A DNA stretch of 64,000 nucleotides from Hymenobacter busanensis (lineage in GTDB: Bacteria; Bacteroidota; Bacteroidia; Cytophagales; Hymenobacteraceae): NCBI RefSeq assembly GCF_008727865.1, contig NZ_VTWU01000001.1:620001-684000 (forward strand), in the 5' to 3' direction. The notes beneath the pieces are model-generated. The model searched no databases and was not told the origin of the DNA. It saw nothing but the letters and a program-made list of their open reading frames with translations. A program made the translations under genes and the position numbers. Positions 10,101 through 18,022 of this stretch are shown piece after piece (position 1 is the stretch's first letter; each line of letters opens with the position of its first letter).

Positions 10101-10361
10101 TTCTGCATCGGTGGTGGTGCCGGTGGTAGTGCCTTTCAGCACCACGGTTACGCCCGGAATGGCATTGCCTTTGGCGTCTTTCACCGTGCCCGTTACGTTC
10201 ACGTTGACGCTAACCGGCGCTGCCGGGTGAGGAGCATCGGCCCAGGCGCCGGCCGTGGCAGCCTGAACCGGACCCGTGCTGATGAGGAACCCGACGAGGG
10301 GCACGTAGGCCAACCGCGTTGTGGCCCGCAGGGTAAAAGGTGCGTGTAGAGAGTGGGGCAT
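7131..10361 (-). CDS. SusC/RagA family TonB-dependent outer-membrane transporter
   Basis: A 1076-residue TonB-dependent transporter. A signal peptide covers about residues 1-36. A carboxypeptidase-regulatory-like domain follows at about 54-130 (VTGTVKDAKGNAIPGVTVVL). The plug domain comes next, including NEVVVVGYGT and a SusC-type segment at SLSTAIQGQLPGVSVSGG, and a long beta-barrel ends in SLGLNVGF. It imports oligosaccharides released at the cell surface, with the SusD lid encoded next. It lies 30 bases after the DUF3826 gene. The start at 10361 gives a slightly long N-region before the hydrophobic core, so a later start is possible. Confidence 0.96.
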   Translation of the reverse strand: MPHSLHAPFTLRATTRLAYVPLVGFLISTGPVQAATAGAWADAPHPAAPVSVNVNVTGTVKDAKGNAIPGVTVVLKGTTTGTTTDAEGVFRINLPTGNETLVFSSVGYKKVEVPVAGRTNLDIALDDETSALNEVVVVGYGTLPKASLTGAVAVVDMKAIQELPVGSLSTAIQGQLPGVSVSGGTGRPGDPGHITVRNPKIFSKDGGTEYPLFVIDNVVRTEEDFNLLDQSEVESISILKDAAAAIYGARSNQGVVMVATKRGKAGPPKLSYSGSVGSSDAVRLPTMMTGEQHAIYMNDYNMGRGGKVTDAAYYTPDEIEHFRNNNFNWLEEAWKPAIVTRHAFNVSGGSDRATYFAGVSYNYQNANFDNINSNKWTFRASTDVNVARGLKAGLSLSGDLAQKRMYFLKQGGENPENDMRSLLLTPQFSTPYIDGKPVLLNPISNPSNNFDAFHFFEVQNSDNFTSTRNTGLNINATLEYELPFVKGLKARMLYSKTMDNSFGKQYGTKITVYRYSMLGEHKHIYGGDILGTAVLDNGDRVRINPNYTDSYQWNGYLTYERTFGKHQVSAIALFEQSETHYDDVAAFAGGAIVGGLPNMRYTVGTQTTSESESESGTLSYAGRFNYNYANKYLLEGSLRYDASTNFAPEYRWGAFPSVSAGWVMSEESFFHDNVAAVDFLKIRGSVGLLGGDATRAYNWQSNYNLQGGKGAVFNGNNDKGLIFSPNNTMANRQARWDENTKFNAGIDAQFLNNKLSLSADGFYDKRRNMLTALTSSVSQLIGATLPSENFSSLDAFGYEISLGYADHITDDWSYRLNTFFSWSDNKQLKVDVEKGKIGTWEDPTGRSTDMGVQGYRYLGMFRSQPEVDQWLESHKGYTIMGEVPKAGMLYYEDIRGPKDANGNFTAPDGKITDVDQEFLTKKASNHYGFGFNPSMSFRGLTISMTMGLSWGGQAMVESAARKQATATSNRPAFWADHWSAENQGAKYPSPSYPSTYDLASAFWFRSSVSAGMRNANVSYTLSENTAQRLGMGSVKVFFVAVNPINFYNPYDYKTFSGGFDSYPTLRSLSLGLNVGF

Positions 10362-10391
10362 ACGGAGTGGGAAAAAGAAGTCGTTGCAGTG

Positions 10392-11075
10392 TTATTTGGC
10401 AGAACCATCGGCTTCGCGGACCCGCCGCGCTTCCCAGTCCTTCCCGGCTTGTTTCATGTCGATACCGGCTGCCGACAGGTAGTTGTTGATTTTGCCTTTG
10501 TACTTGCCAAACCAGGCGTGTTTCTGCTCGGAAGTGCCGGCGTCCATGGCCTTTTCGCGGGCTTCCACCAGCCAGGCCAGAATCTGCGTTTTTTGGGCTT
10601 CCGTGAGGTTCGGCAGCATGGCCTGGTAGGCGCGGTAGGTGTTGGGGGTCACGCTGTAGGTCATGCCGTCCTTCACTTTCTCCACCTGCGCCGCCGTGAG
10701 GTAGTGGCCCAGCTTGCTGAGGTATTTTTGGTGCAGCTTGTCCACGGCCGCCGCGGCTTTGGCTTCCGCCTGCTTGATTTCTTCGGCGGTGGCGGCATCT
10801 TGCGGCTTGGCCTTTAGGGTAGCCAACTGGGCCTTGCGGGCTTTGTCCAACTCGCTCAGCTGCCGGTATTGCCCGGCAATGATGTCCTGTACCTTTCCGG
10901 CTTTCTTCGCGTCGGCCTCTCCGAGGGTGGCTACAATTTTTGCCGCTCGCTCGTTGATGGTGCGGGTGTAAGCAGCTTCCGGGGTTTCGGCCGGAGCGGT
11001 TTGGGCCGTCGTCAGCGTTGCCGAGGCCAGGGTTAAGAGGCCGATGAGCGGGAGGCTTCGAAGCAAGTGGAACAT
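10392..11075 (-). CDS. DUF3826 domain protein, exported, part of the pectin locus
   Basis: A 227-residue secreted protein with an N-terminal signal peptide (FHLLRSLPLIGLLTLASATL). The rest is helical and charged, with a conserved-looking C-terminal segment KYKGKINNYLSAAGIDMKQA followed by a WEARR motif. I recognise this pattern as DUF3826, a family of unknown function that I associate with Bacteroidota polysaccharide loci. It is the first gene before SusC, 30 bases upstream, so it should be expressed with SusCD. The 252-base gap before it probably holds the promoter of this unit. A structural or accessory role in pectin capture is a guess from context. Confidence 0.75.
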   Translation of the reverse strand: MFHLLRSLPLIGLLTLASATLTTAQTAPAETPEAAYTRTINERAAKIVATLGEADAKKAGKVQDIIAGQYRQLSELDKARKAQLATLKAKPQDAATAEEIKQAEAKAAAAVDKLHQKYLSKLGHYLTAAQVEKVKDGMTYSVTPNTYRAYQAMLPNLTEAQKTQILAWLVEAREKAMDAGTSEQKHAWFGKYKGKINNYLSAAGIDMKQAGKDWEARRVREADGSAK

Positions 11076-11327
11076 GCGGAGAAATAATTGCTAGACTGGG
11101 AGCAAATTACATCCGTTATTCCAGGCACCTATGCACCTTTTCACCAACTTATTGTACGAAATTACCATGCCTCGACAGGGCTTTTTTACTGTGCTGAGGC
11201 AACTTCCTATTGAAAAGCCCGTATATCCACGGTTTTAGCTTGAAATAAGCTTATTAGGTTAATAGAATCCCATTTTCTCACCTAAATCGTTTTTGGGCAA
11301 AACAGGCCCCAAACGGTTGCAGCGCTT

Positions 11328-12233
11328 TTACTGGGCCTGAAAGATGGATTTCACATAAGCCGTGTTGGCCCCGAAGTTCTTCTTCACGTTGCGCGGGTCC
11401 GCCGCGTCGCGCGAGCGTTCAATCACCAGCCAGCCCTGCCAGCCCATGTCGGCCAGGGTCTGCTTCACGCGCTTCATGTCCAGGCGGGGGTTGTTCTGCA
11501 GCCAAATGCCGTCGTCGTCGGTGCAGTGGATCTGGCAGATGCGCTTGCGGCCGAGGGTGCGCAGCTCCTGGTGCAGGTCGCGGCCGTTCTTGAGCGCGTT
11601 GGAGAAGTTGAAGTAGCTCTGCACGTGCTTCGAGCCAATGTCCCGGAGCAGCTGCACCTCACCGGCCGCGTCCAGCGCCGTTTCGATGCCGATGACCACG
11701 CCCGCTTTCTGCGCCATCCGGCCCACCACTTTCAGGCGCTCCACAATGGCGGGGCGCAGCTCAGGGTTTTTCACCACGTCGCCCTGGTTGCCCAGGGGCA
11801 GAAAACCCACTTTCACGTTCATCTGCACCATCGTGTCGATGCAGTCCTGCACCATGCGCTCATAGGTGGGACGCGTGGCGAAGGACTGGGCGTAGAAGCC
11901 CGTCATGGCCAGGGAGCAGATTTCCAGGTTCAGCTCCTTGGCTTTGTCGAGAAACTGCTGGCGGATTTCGGGCTTGCTGAGCTGGCTGTCGAAGGTGTCG
12001 CGGTTGCCCAGGCCGCCCATGTCCACCTCCACGCCGTCGGCCCCGATGTCCTTGGTGAGCTGCAGCGCGCCCAGCTTCTGCCGCTTCAGAATCATCAGAT
12101 CCACCACGGCAATCTTGTAGGTGAGCTTCTTGGGCTTGCCGAAAGCGCCCAGCGGCCGGGGCAGCAGCAGGGTACCGGCCGCCAGCAGCGTGGTGGACAG
12201 AAAGGCGCGGCGGGAGAGGGTAGCAGATGGCAT
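11328..12233 (-). CDS. Tat-exported sugar phosphate isomerase/epimerase-like TIM barrel
   Basis: A 301-residue protein of the xylose-isomerase-like TIM barrel (AP endonuclease 2) family. The start at 12233 begins a twin-arginine signal (SRRAFLSTT, residues 7-15), so it is likely exported folded. Candidate metal ligands are seen in GVVIGIETALD and CQIHCTDDDG. Proteins annotated as sugar phosphate isomerase/epimerase with Tat signals are frequent in Bacteroidota glycan loci, and their true substrates are mostly unknown. The frame stays open far upstream through the neighbouring esterase in another register, which is a high-GC artefact. It follows the esterase by 86 bases, and the 252 bases after it separate it from DUF3826. 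Confidence 0.85.
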   Translation of the reverse strand: MPSATLSRRAFLSTTLLAAGTLLLPRPLGAFGKPKKLTYKIAVVDLMILKRQKLGALQLTKDIGADGVEVDMGGLGNRDTFDSQLSKPEIRQQFLDKAKELNLEICSLAMTGFYAQSFATRPTYERMVQDCIDTMVQMNVKVGFLPLGNQGDVVKNPELRPAIVERLKVVGRMAQKAGVVIGIETALDAAGEVQLLRDIGSKHVQSYFNFSNALKNGRDLHQELRTLGRKRICQIHCTDDDGIWLQNNPRLDMKRVKQTLADMGWQGWLVIERSRDAADPRNVKKNFGANTAYVKSIFQAQ

Positions 12234-12319
12234 GGCAGTGGTGCGAAAGAGCCCTTCGGGTATCGGGTAGAATGCGCAGGCTGAGGCCGCACGGGGTGCG
12301 GGCGCAGGCCCGCCAGCGG

Positions 12320-13783
12320 TTAGCGGCTGAACGACACGCCGCCGGCCGTTTCCGCCGCGGGCTTGTCGGTGCGGAAGGGGCGGGCGGGCAAGCCGCGGTC
12401 CGAAAACAGGTTGGGCTGCGAAGCTTCGTGCCAGGCGAAGCGCACCGCCACCGGCCGCGCCACGCCGGGCGCCGACACCAGCACCCGCTTGCCCTTGATG
12501 CGGGCCTGCGCGGGCACAAACGCGCCGTCGGCGCCGGCCACCGTGAAACCGGTCAGCGGCTGGCCGTCCTTGCTGACGAGGCGCCCCTGCAGCGGCTGAA
12601 AGCTGATTTCGGCGGTCTGACCCTTGGTTTTCAGGCTGCGAAACACCGGCCCGCAGGCGGCTACTTCGCTGCGGCCGTAGGTGTCGTGCAGGGCCAGGTA
12701 GGCCAAGCGCCGGCCGATCTGCCACTTGTAGGGCGGGTGAATGTCGTCGAGCTTGGTGACCAGGTCGGTGGTGACGATGAGCCCGGTGCGCGGTACCTGG
12801 GCCAGCACGGCCTCCTGCGCCTCCCAAAACAGCGGCAGCGTCTGGGGCGTCAGCGGCTGCTTGGGCTCCTTCGACTCGGAGTACTTGAACGGGGCCAGCT
12901 GCACGTAGTAAAACGGCAGGGCGGCATCTTGCCAGGCCCCGCGCCAGCTCTCGATGAGCGTGCGCATTTTGTGGGTGTAAGTGCTGGTTTCGGCCAGAAA
13001 GCAGTTCGACTCGCCCTGGTACCAGCAGAAGCCGCGCAGCGCAAACGGCGCCAGCGGCCGGATCATCGGCTCGTAGAACTTGCCCGGGTCGCCGCCCACG
13101 GGCTGCGCGTAGTACGAGTCGGCCCGGAAGGCGGTTTCGCTGATCCAGGGCTCGATGCGGCTGCCCGGCACGGCCGAGCTGATGACGCCCACCGGCACGC
13201 CTAGCTTCGTTTGCAGCTCCTGAGCGAAAAAGTAAGCCGGCGCCGAGAAGGCGCGCAGCGCCGAATCCTGCGCGATGCTCCAGCCCCGGTGCAGGCTGTC
13301 GGGCTTCGCCAGCTCCTTGCGGTTTACCAGGAAAATGCGGATCTGCGGGTTGTGGGCGCGCTCCAGCTCGGTCAGCGGGTTGGGCTCGGGCTGGGGCGGC
13401 ACGGTCACCTTGCTGTTCTTGCGCATGGTGTACTCCATGTTCGACTGCCCCGAGCACAGCCAGACTTCGCCCACCAGCACGTCGCGCAGCCGAATCACGT
13501 TCGTACCGCTGATGGTCAGCTCGGCGCCGGTGCTGCTGGCTTTCATAGACGGCAGCGTCACCCGCCACTGCCCATCGGCCGCGGCCGTGGTGCGCTGCTG
13601 CTGGCCGTGGAATTGCACTGTCACCGCCTCACCCGGCGCGGCCGTGCCCCAGATGGGCACCGGCTTTTCGCGCTGCAGCACCATGCCGTGACCCAGTACC
13701 CGCGGCAACACCACCCGCGCCTGGGCGGCGGGGGCCGTCAGGGCGAGGAAGGTCAGGAACAATGCGAGCGGGCGGCAGGTCAT
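12320..13783 (-). CDS. Sialate O-acetylesterase-like (SASA) carbohydrate esterase, exported
   Basis: A 487-residue exported SGNH-type esterase. The signal peptide ends near residue 22. The N-terminal jelly-roll begins GHGMVLQREKPVPIWG, which is characteristic of the family. The nucleophile elbow is LCSGQSNMEY, with catalytic serine 114. The Asp-His pair is in LDDIHPPYKW near the C-terminal third. Members remove O-acetyl groups from sugars. In this locus, with a pectate lyase and a rhamnosidase, deacetylation of pectin or rhamnogalacturonan is more likely than action on sialic acid. It is transcribed with the isomerase-like gene behind it and is preceded by a hairpin repeat that separates it from the pectate lyase. 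Confidence 0.88.
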   Translation of the reverse strand: MTCRPLALFLTFLALTAPAAQARVVLPRVLGHGMVLQREKPVPIWGTAAPGEAVTVQFHGQQQRTTAAADGQWRVTLPSMKASSTGAELTISGTNVIRLRDVLVGEVWLCSGQSNMEYTMRKNSKVTVPPQPEPNPLTELERAHNPQIRIFLVNRKELAKPDSLHRGWSIAQDSALRAFSAPAYFFAQELQTKLGVPVGVISSAVPGSRIEPWISETAFRADSYYAQPVGGDPGKFYEPMIRPLAPFALRGFCWYQGESNCFLAETSTYTHKMRTLIESWRGAWQDAALPFYYVQLAPFKYSESKEPKQPLTPQTLPLFWEAQEAVLAQVPRTGLIVTTDLVTKLDDIHPPYKWQIGRRLAYLALHDTYGRSEVAACGPVFRSLKTKGQTAEISFQPLQGRLVSKDGQPLTGFTVAGADGAFVPAQARIKGKRVLVSAPGVARPVAVRFAWHEASQPNLFSDRGLPARPFRTDKPAAETAGGVSFSR

Positions 13784-13857
13784 GGAAACAGTGGGCGGAG
13801 GAAAAACGTGGTCAGAAGGAAAGGTTGGCGAGAAAAAAAACGCCAGGCAAAAAGAAC

Positions 13858-14003
13858 GTCATGCTGAGTGGAGTCGAAGCATCTCTACCGCTTCGTTGAA
13901 TCTTTGCAAACAAAGCGGTAAAGATGCTTCGACTCCGCTCAGCAAGACGGGTTAGTAGCAGGTGTCAGCACGCGAGATGTCTCGGCTTCGCTCGACATGA
14001 CGG
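13858..14003. repeat. Long hairpin repeat, copy B of an intergenic family
   Basis: Arms at 13861-13893 and 13913-13945 are 33 bases each and match at 30 positions when one is inverted, with a 19-base loop. Words shared with copy A are GTCATGCTG, CGAAGCATCTCTACCG and GCATGAC-like ends. A further inverted end (GCTCGACATGACG) closes the element at about 14000. It lies between the pectate lyase stop and the esterase start, both minus strand, and could fold in the transcript. Confidence 0.75.
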
Positions 14004-14024
14004 TCTACCGAAGGTGGCTAGGCC

Positions 14025-15662
14025 TTACGACGGCTTCACGTTCTTCACGGCCACTAGGCTGTTGAGGTACTCCTCGATGTTGGTGTAGCCGTCCTTGCCG
14101 CGCACCTGCCGGGCGTCGGCGGGGTCGTTGGGATTGAGCTTGTTCTTTTTCTCGTATTGGTCGGGCATGCCGTCCTTGTCCGAGTCTTGGTAGGGCGTGC
14201 CGGCGTAGGTGGGGTAGCCGCCCACCTGGCTGATGTCGGTGATGATGCCCTGCTTGTAGGAGTCGATGGGGAGGCGGCGGTGCTTGAACTGCGTTTCGGG
14301 CAGCTTCACATTGGCCGGCACGGTGATTTTGCCGGTGCGCACCTGCTCCACCACCCGGGCGTCGACGGCGTCGCGCTTGGGCAGGGTGGCGCCGGCGTTT
14401 TCCAGCACGTAGTCGTAGGCTTTCTGGGCGGGCATGATGGTGATTTGCGGCATGGGCAGCGGCGCATTCACCTTCATGTCGGCCATGTACGGACCGGCGT
14501 TGGGCAGCTCTTCCACCTGCACGCCGCCGTCCCAGTTGTCCTTGGTTACCTTCTCGTTGCCCTCCACGATGTTCCCGTTCACGTAGGCGCGGCCGTACAC
14601 CTGGTACTTCAGCTTGCTGCGGCCCGATTCGGGCTTGAGGATGCGGTGGCCGATGTTGGTGCCCTTCGGCGTGGAGGGGCCGGGCTTGTAGTAGTTGTTG
14701 ATGATGTTGTAGAGGGCCCGGTAGTCGCCGCCGTCGGTGCTGCGGTGCACCCAGTTGAACATTACGTTGTTGGCGAAGTTGAACACCCCGTTCCAGCCAA
14801 TCGAGGGGTTGCGGCCCGCGTTATCGGCCCAGAGGTTGCGCATGAAGGTGCAGTTCTCCCCGCCCAGCGTGCTGCCGAAGGCGTGGTTCCAGGTGTCCAG
14901 GGACTCCGAGAAAATCGAGTTCTGGATGGTGATGTTCACCGTGCCCAGCTTCTGCTCCGCAATGCCGGTGCTGTCGTTGTACATGTGGCGGTACATCGAC
15001 ATGTTCTCGTCCAGCCCCCACGAAGCCGAGACGTGGTCAATCATGATGTTGCCGATGGGGTTGCCCCCGATGGCGTCGTCGCGGCGGCCCACGTTGGTCT
15101 CGCCGCGGCGGAAGCGCATGTAGCGGATAATCACGTCGTGGGTGTTGATCCACACCGACTCGCCGGCCACGCACACCCCGTCGCCGGGCGCCGACTGGCC
15201 CGCAATGGTGATGTAGGGCGCCCGGATCATCAGCGGCGACTTCAACCGGATGATGCCGGCCACGTTGAAGACCACCGTACGGGCCCCGCCCTGCTCGCAG
15301 GCCTCGCGCAGGGTGCCCGGGCCGCTGTCCTCCAGGCTGGTCACCACGATGACGCGGCCGCCGCGTCCCCCGAAGGAGTACGCCCCGCCGCCCTCGGCGC
15401 CGGGGAAGGCCGGGATGGCGGCTTGCGGCAGATCAATCGGGCGGGCCGCCCACGGAATGTAGGGTTTGCCCTCGCGCTGCTCCTTCTGAATGATGGGGTA
15501 GGCCTTGTTCCAGGCAATATCCGACTGCCGGCGGGCCTCCTTCATCATGTCGTCGCTGGCCTTTTGGATGTCGGGCGGAATGGAAGGGTACTGCGCCAGT
15601 GCAGCCGGCGCGGCGGCGAGCAGTGCGCCCAGGCATAAAAGAGAAGCAGCGGACTTTTTCAT
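14025..15662 (-). CDS. PL1-family pectate lyase, exported
   Basis: A 545-residue secreted lyase that would cleave polygalacturonate by beta-elimination. The signal peptide ends near residue 23. The PL1 right-handed beta-helix starts at AFPGAEGGGAYSFGGRGG (residues 85-102) and includes TSLEDSGPGTLREAC, GQSAPGDGVCV, and the acidic calcium-site region RRDDAIGG with IMIDHVSASWG (residues 194-216). The C-terminus has a calcium-binding type repeat (DSDKDGMPDQYEKKNKLN), common at the ends of secreted Bacteroidota enzymes. It is the most promoter-proximal gene of the visible pectin locus, and a 308-base gap precedes it. Confidence 0.9.
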   Translation of the reverse strand: MKKSAASLLCLGALLAAAPAALAQYPSIPPDIQKASDDMMKEARRQSDIAWNKAYPIIQKEQREGKPYIPWAARPIDLPQAAIPAFPGAEGGGAYSFGGRGGRVIVVTSLEDSGPGTLREACEQGGARTVVFNVAGIIRLKSPLMIRAPYITIAGQSAPGDGVCVAGESVWINTHDVIIRYMRFRRGETNVGRRDDAIGGNPIGNIMIDHVSASWGLDENMSMYRHMYNDSTGIAEQKLGTVNITIQNSIFSESLDTWNHAFGSTLGGENCTFMRNLWADNAGRNPSIGWNGVFNFANNVMFNWVHRSTDGGDYRALYNIINNYYKPGPSTPKGTNIGHRILKPESGRSKLKYQVYGRAYVNGNIVEGNEKVTKDNWDGGVQVEELPNAGPYMADMKVNAPLPMPQITIMPAQKAYDYVLENAGATLPKRDAVDARVVEQVRTGKITVPANVKLPETQFKHRRLPIDSYKQGIITDISQVGGYPTYAGTPYQDSDKDGMPDQYEKKNKLNPNDPADARQVRGKDGYTNIEEYLNSLVAVKNVKPS

Positions 15663-15970
15663 GAAGCAGGAAGTCGGGGTTTAATAGCCGCTAAGGTCGC
15701 TACCAAACCATCCGAAGCCCTGTATCATTTTTTCGACCCTCTGTAGAATCTTAGCATTCGTGGCGCAACTGCCCAAAAACGGGGCTTCCGCCTCAAAAGC
15801 CGGTTGGGGGAAACAGGGTAGGTGCAATTCCTGATCAAGAAAGGATTTGTTGCCCTCGGCCCTGCCTCCCGGGTATGCTAACTTATGCGACCTGCCTGAG
15901 CGAGGTTAATTGAAGCACAGTGGCGGCAGTTGCTGGCCCAGGGGTTCCATCCGCCTCGAAATGGCAGAAT
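15663..15970. other. Gap upstream of the pectate lyase
   Basis: These 308 bases separate the pectate lyase from an unrelated small gene and should contain the promoter of the locus. I do not find a convincing TAnnTTTG element, which would fit an activator-dependent promoter. No gene or strong hairpin is seen. Confidence 0.4.
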
Positions 15971-16357
15971 CTAATGCACCACGCGAATCACGTAGCTGCC
16001 TTCGGCTCCGGCAGCATCCTCGCGAAATGCTCCGACCCGGCTTGGACCATAGCCCAGGTTCACCTTCACCCATTCGTCGCGGGCGGGCAACAACTGCAGG
16101 ATTTCCTGTTGCAGCTGCAGAATGCGAGCGTGCAGGTCGTCTTGTTTTAGGCGCAGCGTGTCGCCCACTTGATCGAAGCTGCCCGTTGCGGGGCGTTGCT
16201 CAAATCCGCCGCCCTCCTGGCCCGAGTCAGGCAGTGCAGATGCACTTACCGAGTCGACAGTGGCTTTGCGCAGCTCTTCTTCGGCCTCCAAATAGGCCTG
16301 TACTTTTTCTTCGAGCGGGAGGAGAGCGGGGTCGAGGTAATCGAGGTTGGAAGCCAT
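15971..16357 (-). CDS. Hypothetical acidic coiled-coil protein, 128 residues
   Basis: The ATG at 16357 starts MASNLDYLDP. The protein is acidic, cytoplasmic by appearance and mostly helical. A probable coiled coil (DDLHARILQLQQEILQLLP) lies around residues 73-91, followed by a more conserved-looking tail (EWVKVNLGYGPSRVG). No signal peptide or membrane segment is seen. I do not recognise a family. Codon use is like its neighbours, which supports it as a real gene. The DUF2256 gene is on the same strand 59 bases upstream. Confidence 0.65.
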   Translation of the reverse strand: MASNLDYLDPALLPLEEKVQAYLEAEEELRKATVDSVSASALPDSGQEGGGFEQRPATGSFDQVGDTLRLKQDDLHARILQLQQEILQLLPARDEWVKVNLGYGPSRVGAFREDAAGAEGSYVIRVVH

Positions 16358-16416
16358 AAGGCGGAAGGAATGGGATGAGAAAGGTCAACGGAGACTTAAC
16401 CGCGAAGGATGCTGCC

Positions 16417-16605
16417 TTAAGTAGCAGCAGGGGTAGCGGCACTGCCCGGCGGGCGTTGCCGCCGGCACCGTTCGCTGCAATACTGCACCTCGGCCCAGCA
16501 GTTGCGCCATTTGTGGCGGTACTCAAACGGGCGCCCGCAGCTGCGGCACAGCTTGGTGGGCAACTGCCCTTTAACAAGGCGCGAAGGAAGAGCGGCGGCT
16601 GGCAT
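16417..16605 (-). CDS. DUF2256 zinc-ribbon-like small protein
   Basis: A 62-residue protein starting at the ATG at 16605 (MPAAALPSRL). The core KLCRSCGRPFEYRHKW and VQYCSERCRRQR holds four cysteines as two CxxC-like pairs, matching the DUF2256 family of small zinc-binding proteins. The frame is open upstream, but those residues are arginine-rich and family members are short, so I use the internal start. The function is unknown. It is divergent from the methyltransferase at 16711. Confidence 0.8.
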   Translation of the reverse strand: MPAAALPSRLVKGQLPTKLCRSCGRPFEYRHKWRNCWAEVQYCSERCRRQRPPGSAATPAAT

Positions 16606-16710
16606 GAGGCTGCAAATGAGGAGCGGGAACAGCACCATAACTGCCTGCACCGGCTTGGGGTTGCGTTCTGCTCCGCCAACGCATTGCCCGGTGCGGGCTA
16701 TCTTGCGGGC

Positions 16711-17448
16711 ATGTCTTCTGCCTCTACGCCGCATCCCGACCCGGTCGGCAATGCCTTGTCTGACTACCTGGCGGGCCAAACTGCCGCCGAACTTACCGTG
16801 CACAGCAACGTGACCGAAGACGAGTCGCTGGCCGTGCGCTACTTCTTCCGCACCCTCTGGGAAATGCCCGAACTGGAGCGCACCGCCCTCGACGAATGCC
16901 GCGGCCGGGTGCTCGACTTAGGCGCGGGTGCCGGTTGCCACACCCTGGAGTTGCAGCAGCGCGGCTTCACCGTGAAAGCCGTCGATGCGTCGCCGGGCGC
17001 GGTAGCCACCATGCAGCAGCGCGGCGTGCTGGAAGTGGCCTGCCACGACCTCCTGCACCTGCCTGAGCCCGGCGACCAGCCCTTCGACACCATTCTGATG
17101 ATGATGAACGGGCTGGGCCTCGTCGGTTCACTCGACGGCTTGGAGCAGTTTCTGATGCAGGCCCGCGCCCAGCTCGCGCCCAACGGCCAGATTCTGGCCA
17201 CCAGCAGCGACATCAGCTACTTGTTTGAAGACGAGGACGGCGCGCTGGTTCTCAACCTCAACGGCCCGTATTACGGCGAAGTGGAATACCGATTCAGCTA
17301 CCAAAACCGCGAAGGCGCGCCCTTCGGTTGGCTGTTTGCCGACCCCACCATCGTGCAGGATTACGCCGAAGCCGCCGGGTACGACGTAGAGTTTCTGGCC
17401 GAAGACGACCAGCAGCAGTTCCTGGTGCGCCTTACGCTGCGCAGCTAA
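16711..17448 (+). CDS. Class I SAM-dependent methyltransferase
   Basis: A 245-residue soluble methyltransferase. SAM-binding motif I is RVLDLGAGAGCHTLEL, motif II is VKAVDASPGA, and the later motif is FDTILMMMNGLG. The substrate is not readable; it is a general methyltransferase-25/11 type protein. The ATG at 16711 gives a normal N-terminus. The frame is open about 110 codons upstream but in non-family, proline-rich sequence. A -7-like TATCTTGC at 16699-16706 ends only four bases before this ATG, so a very short or absent leader is possible. The thioesterase gene follows 71 bases later on the same strand. Confidence 0.88.
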   Translation: MSSASTPHPDPVGNALSDYLAGQTAAELTVHSNVTEDESLAVRYFFRTLWEMPELERTALDECRGRVLDLGAGAGCHTLELQQRGFTVKAVDASPGAVATMQQRGVLEVACHDLLHLPEPGDQPFDTILMMMNGLGLVGSLDGLEQFLMQARAQLAPNGQILATSSDISYLFEDEDGALVLNLNGPYYGEVEYRFSYQNREGAPFGWLFADPTIVQDYAEAAGYDVEFLAEDDQQQFLVRLTLRS

Positions 17449-17519
17449 CGCTCTTCCGGGCGTTGCGTAGAACAACGCCGCTTAGCCGCGGTTTGCCCTC
17501 CGATACTTCGTTTGCGCAC

Positions 17520-17975
17520 ATGCCCTACACCAAGCAATACCCCATCCGCTGGGCCGACCTCGACCCGAACGGCCACATGCGCCACTCGGCCTACTACGAC
17601 TACGCCGCCCAGCACCGCCTCGATTACCTCCACGACCACGGCTTTCCGCTCGGCAAGTTCGCCCAACTGGCCATCGGCCCCATTCTCTTTCGCGAAGAAG
17701 CCCGCTTCCTGAAGGAAATAAGCCCCAACGAAACCATCAGCGTGGCCGCCGAGCTGGCCGGCCTGAGCGAAGATGGCAGCCGCTGGCGCATCGTGCACAC
17801 CCTCTACAAGGCCGACGGCCGCGAAGCCGCCGTGGTAACCGTGGACGGCGCGTGGCTGGACTTGCGCCTGCGCAAACTAGCCACCCCGCCTACCGAACTG
17901 GCGGAAGCCCTGAGCACCCTGGAACGGCACAGCACCTTCGCGCCCATCGAGCGGCGCCCGAGTGCCGGGGCGTAG
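17520..17975 (+). CDS. Hotdog-fold acyl-CoA thioesterase (4HBT type)
   Basis: A 151-residue protein with the 4-hydroxybenzoyl-CoA thioesterase signature RWADLDPNGHMRHSAYYDY. The aspartate in this motif is the usual catalytic residue. Such enzymes hydrolyse acyl-CoA or acyl-ACP thioesters, and the acyl group cannot be predicted. The start at 17520 (MPYTKQYPIRW) fits the family exactly. It lies 71 bases after the methyltransferase, with a weak 7-base stem at 17459-17479 between them. Confidence 0.9.
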   Translation: MPYTKQYPIRWADLDPNGHMRHSAYYDYAAQHRLDYLHDHGFPLGKFAQLAIGPILFREEARFLKEISPNETISVAAELAGLSEDGSRWRIVHTLYKADGREAAVVTVDGAWLDLRLRKLATPPTELAEALSTLERHSTFAPIERRPSAGA

Positions 17976-18022
17976 CTCTTATATTCCGGGAAGCCGCCAG
18001 TACGTAGCAGCCGCAGCCTGCG

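Noticed and set aside
5256-10349. A 1697-codon open frame on the plus strand opposite SusC and SusD
   Set aside because: It is the antisense shadow of two clear genes; high GC with strong codon bias leaves one antisense frame open. Its translation is Val/Gly/Ala/His-rich with no domain.
12234-13568. Upstream extension of the isomerase-like frame through the esterase gene
   Set aside because: The extension is an out-of-register reading of the esterase; the true N-terminus is the Tat signal beginning at 12233.
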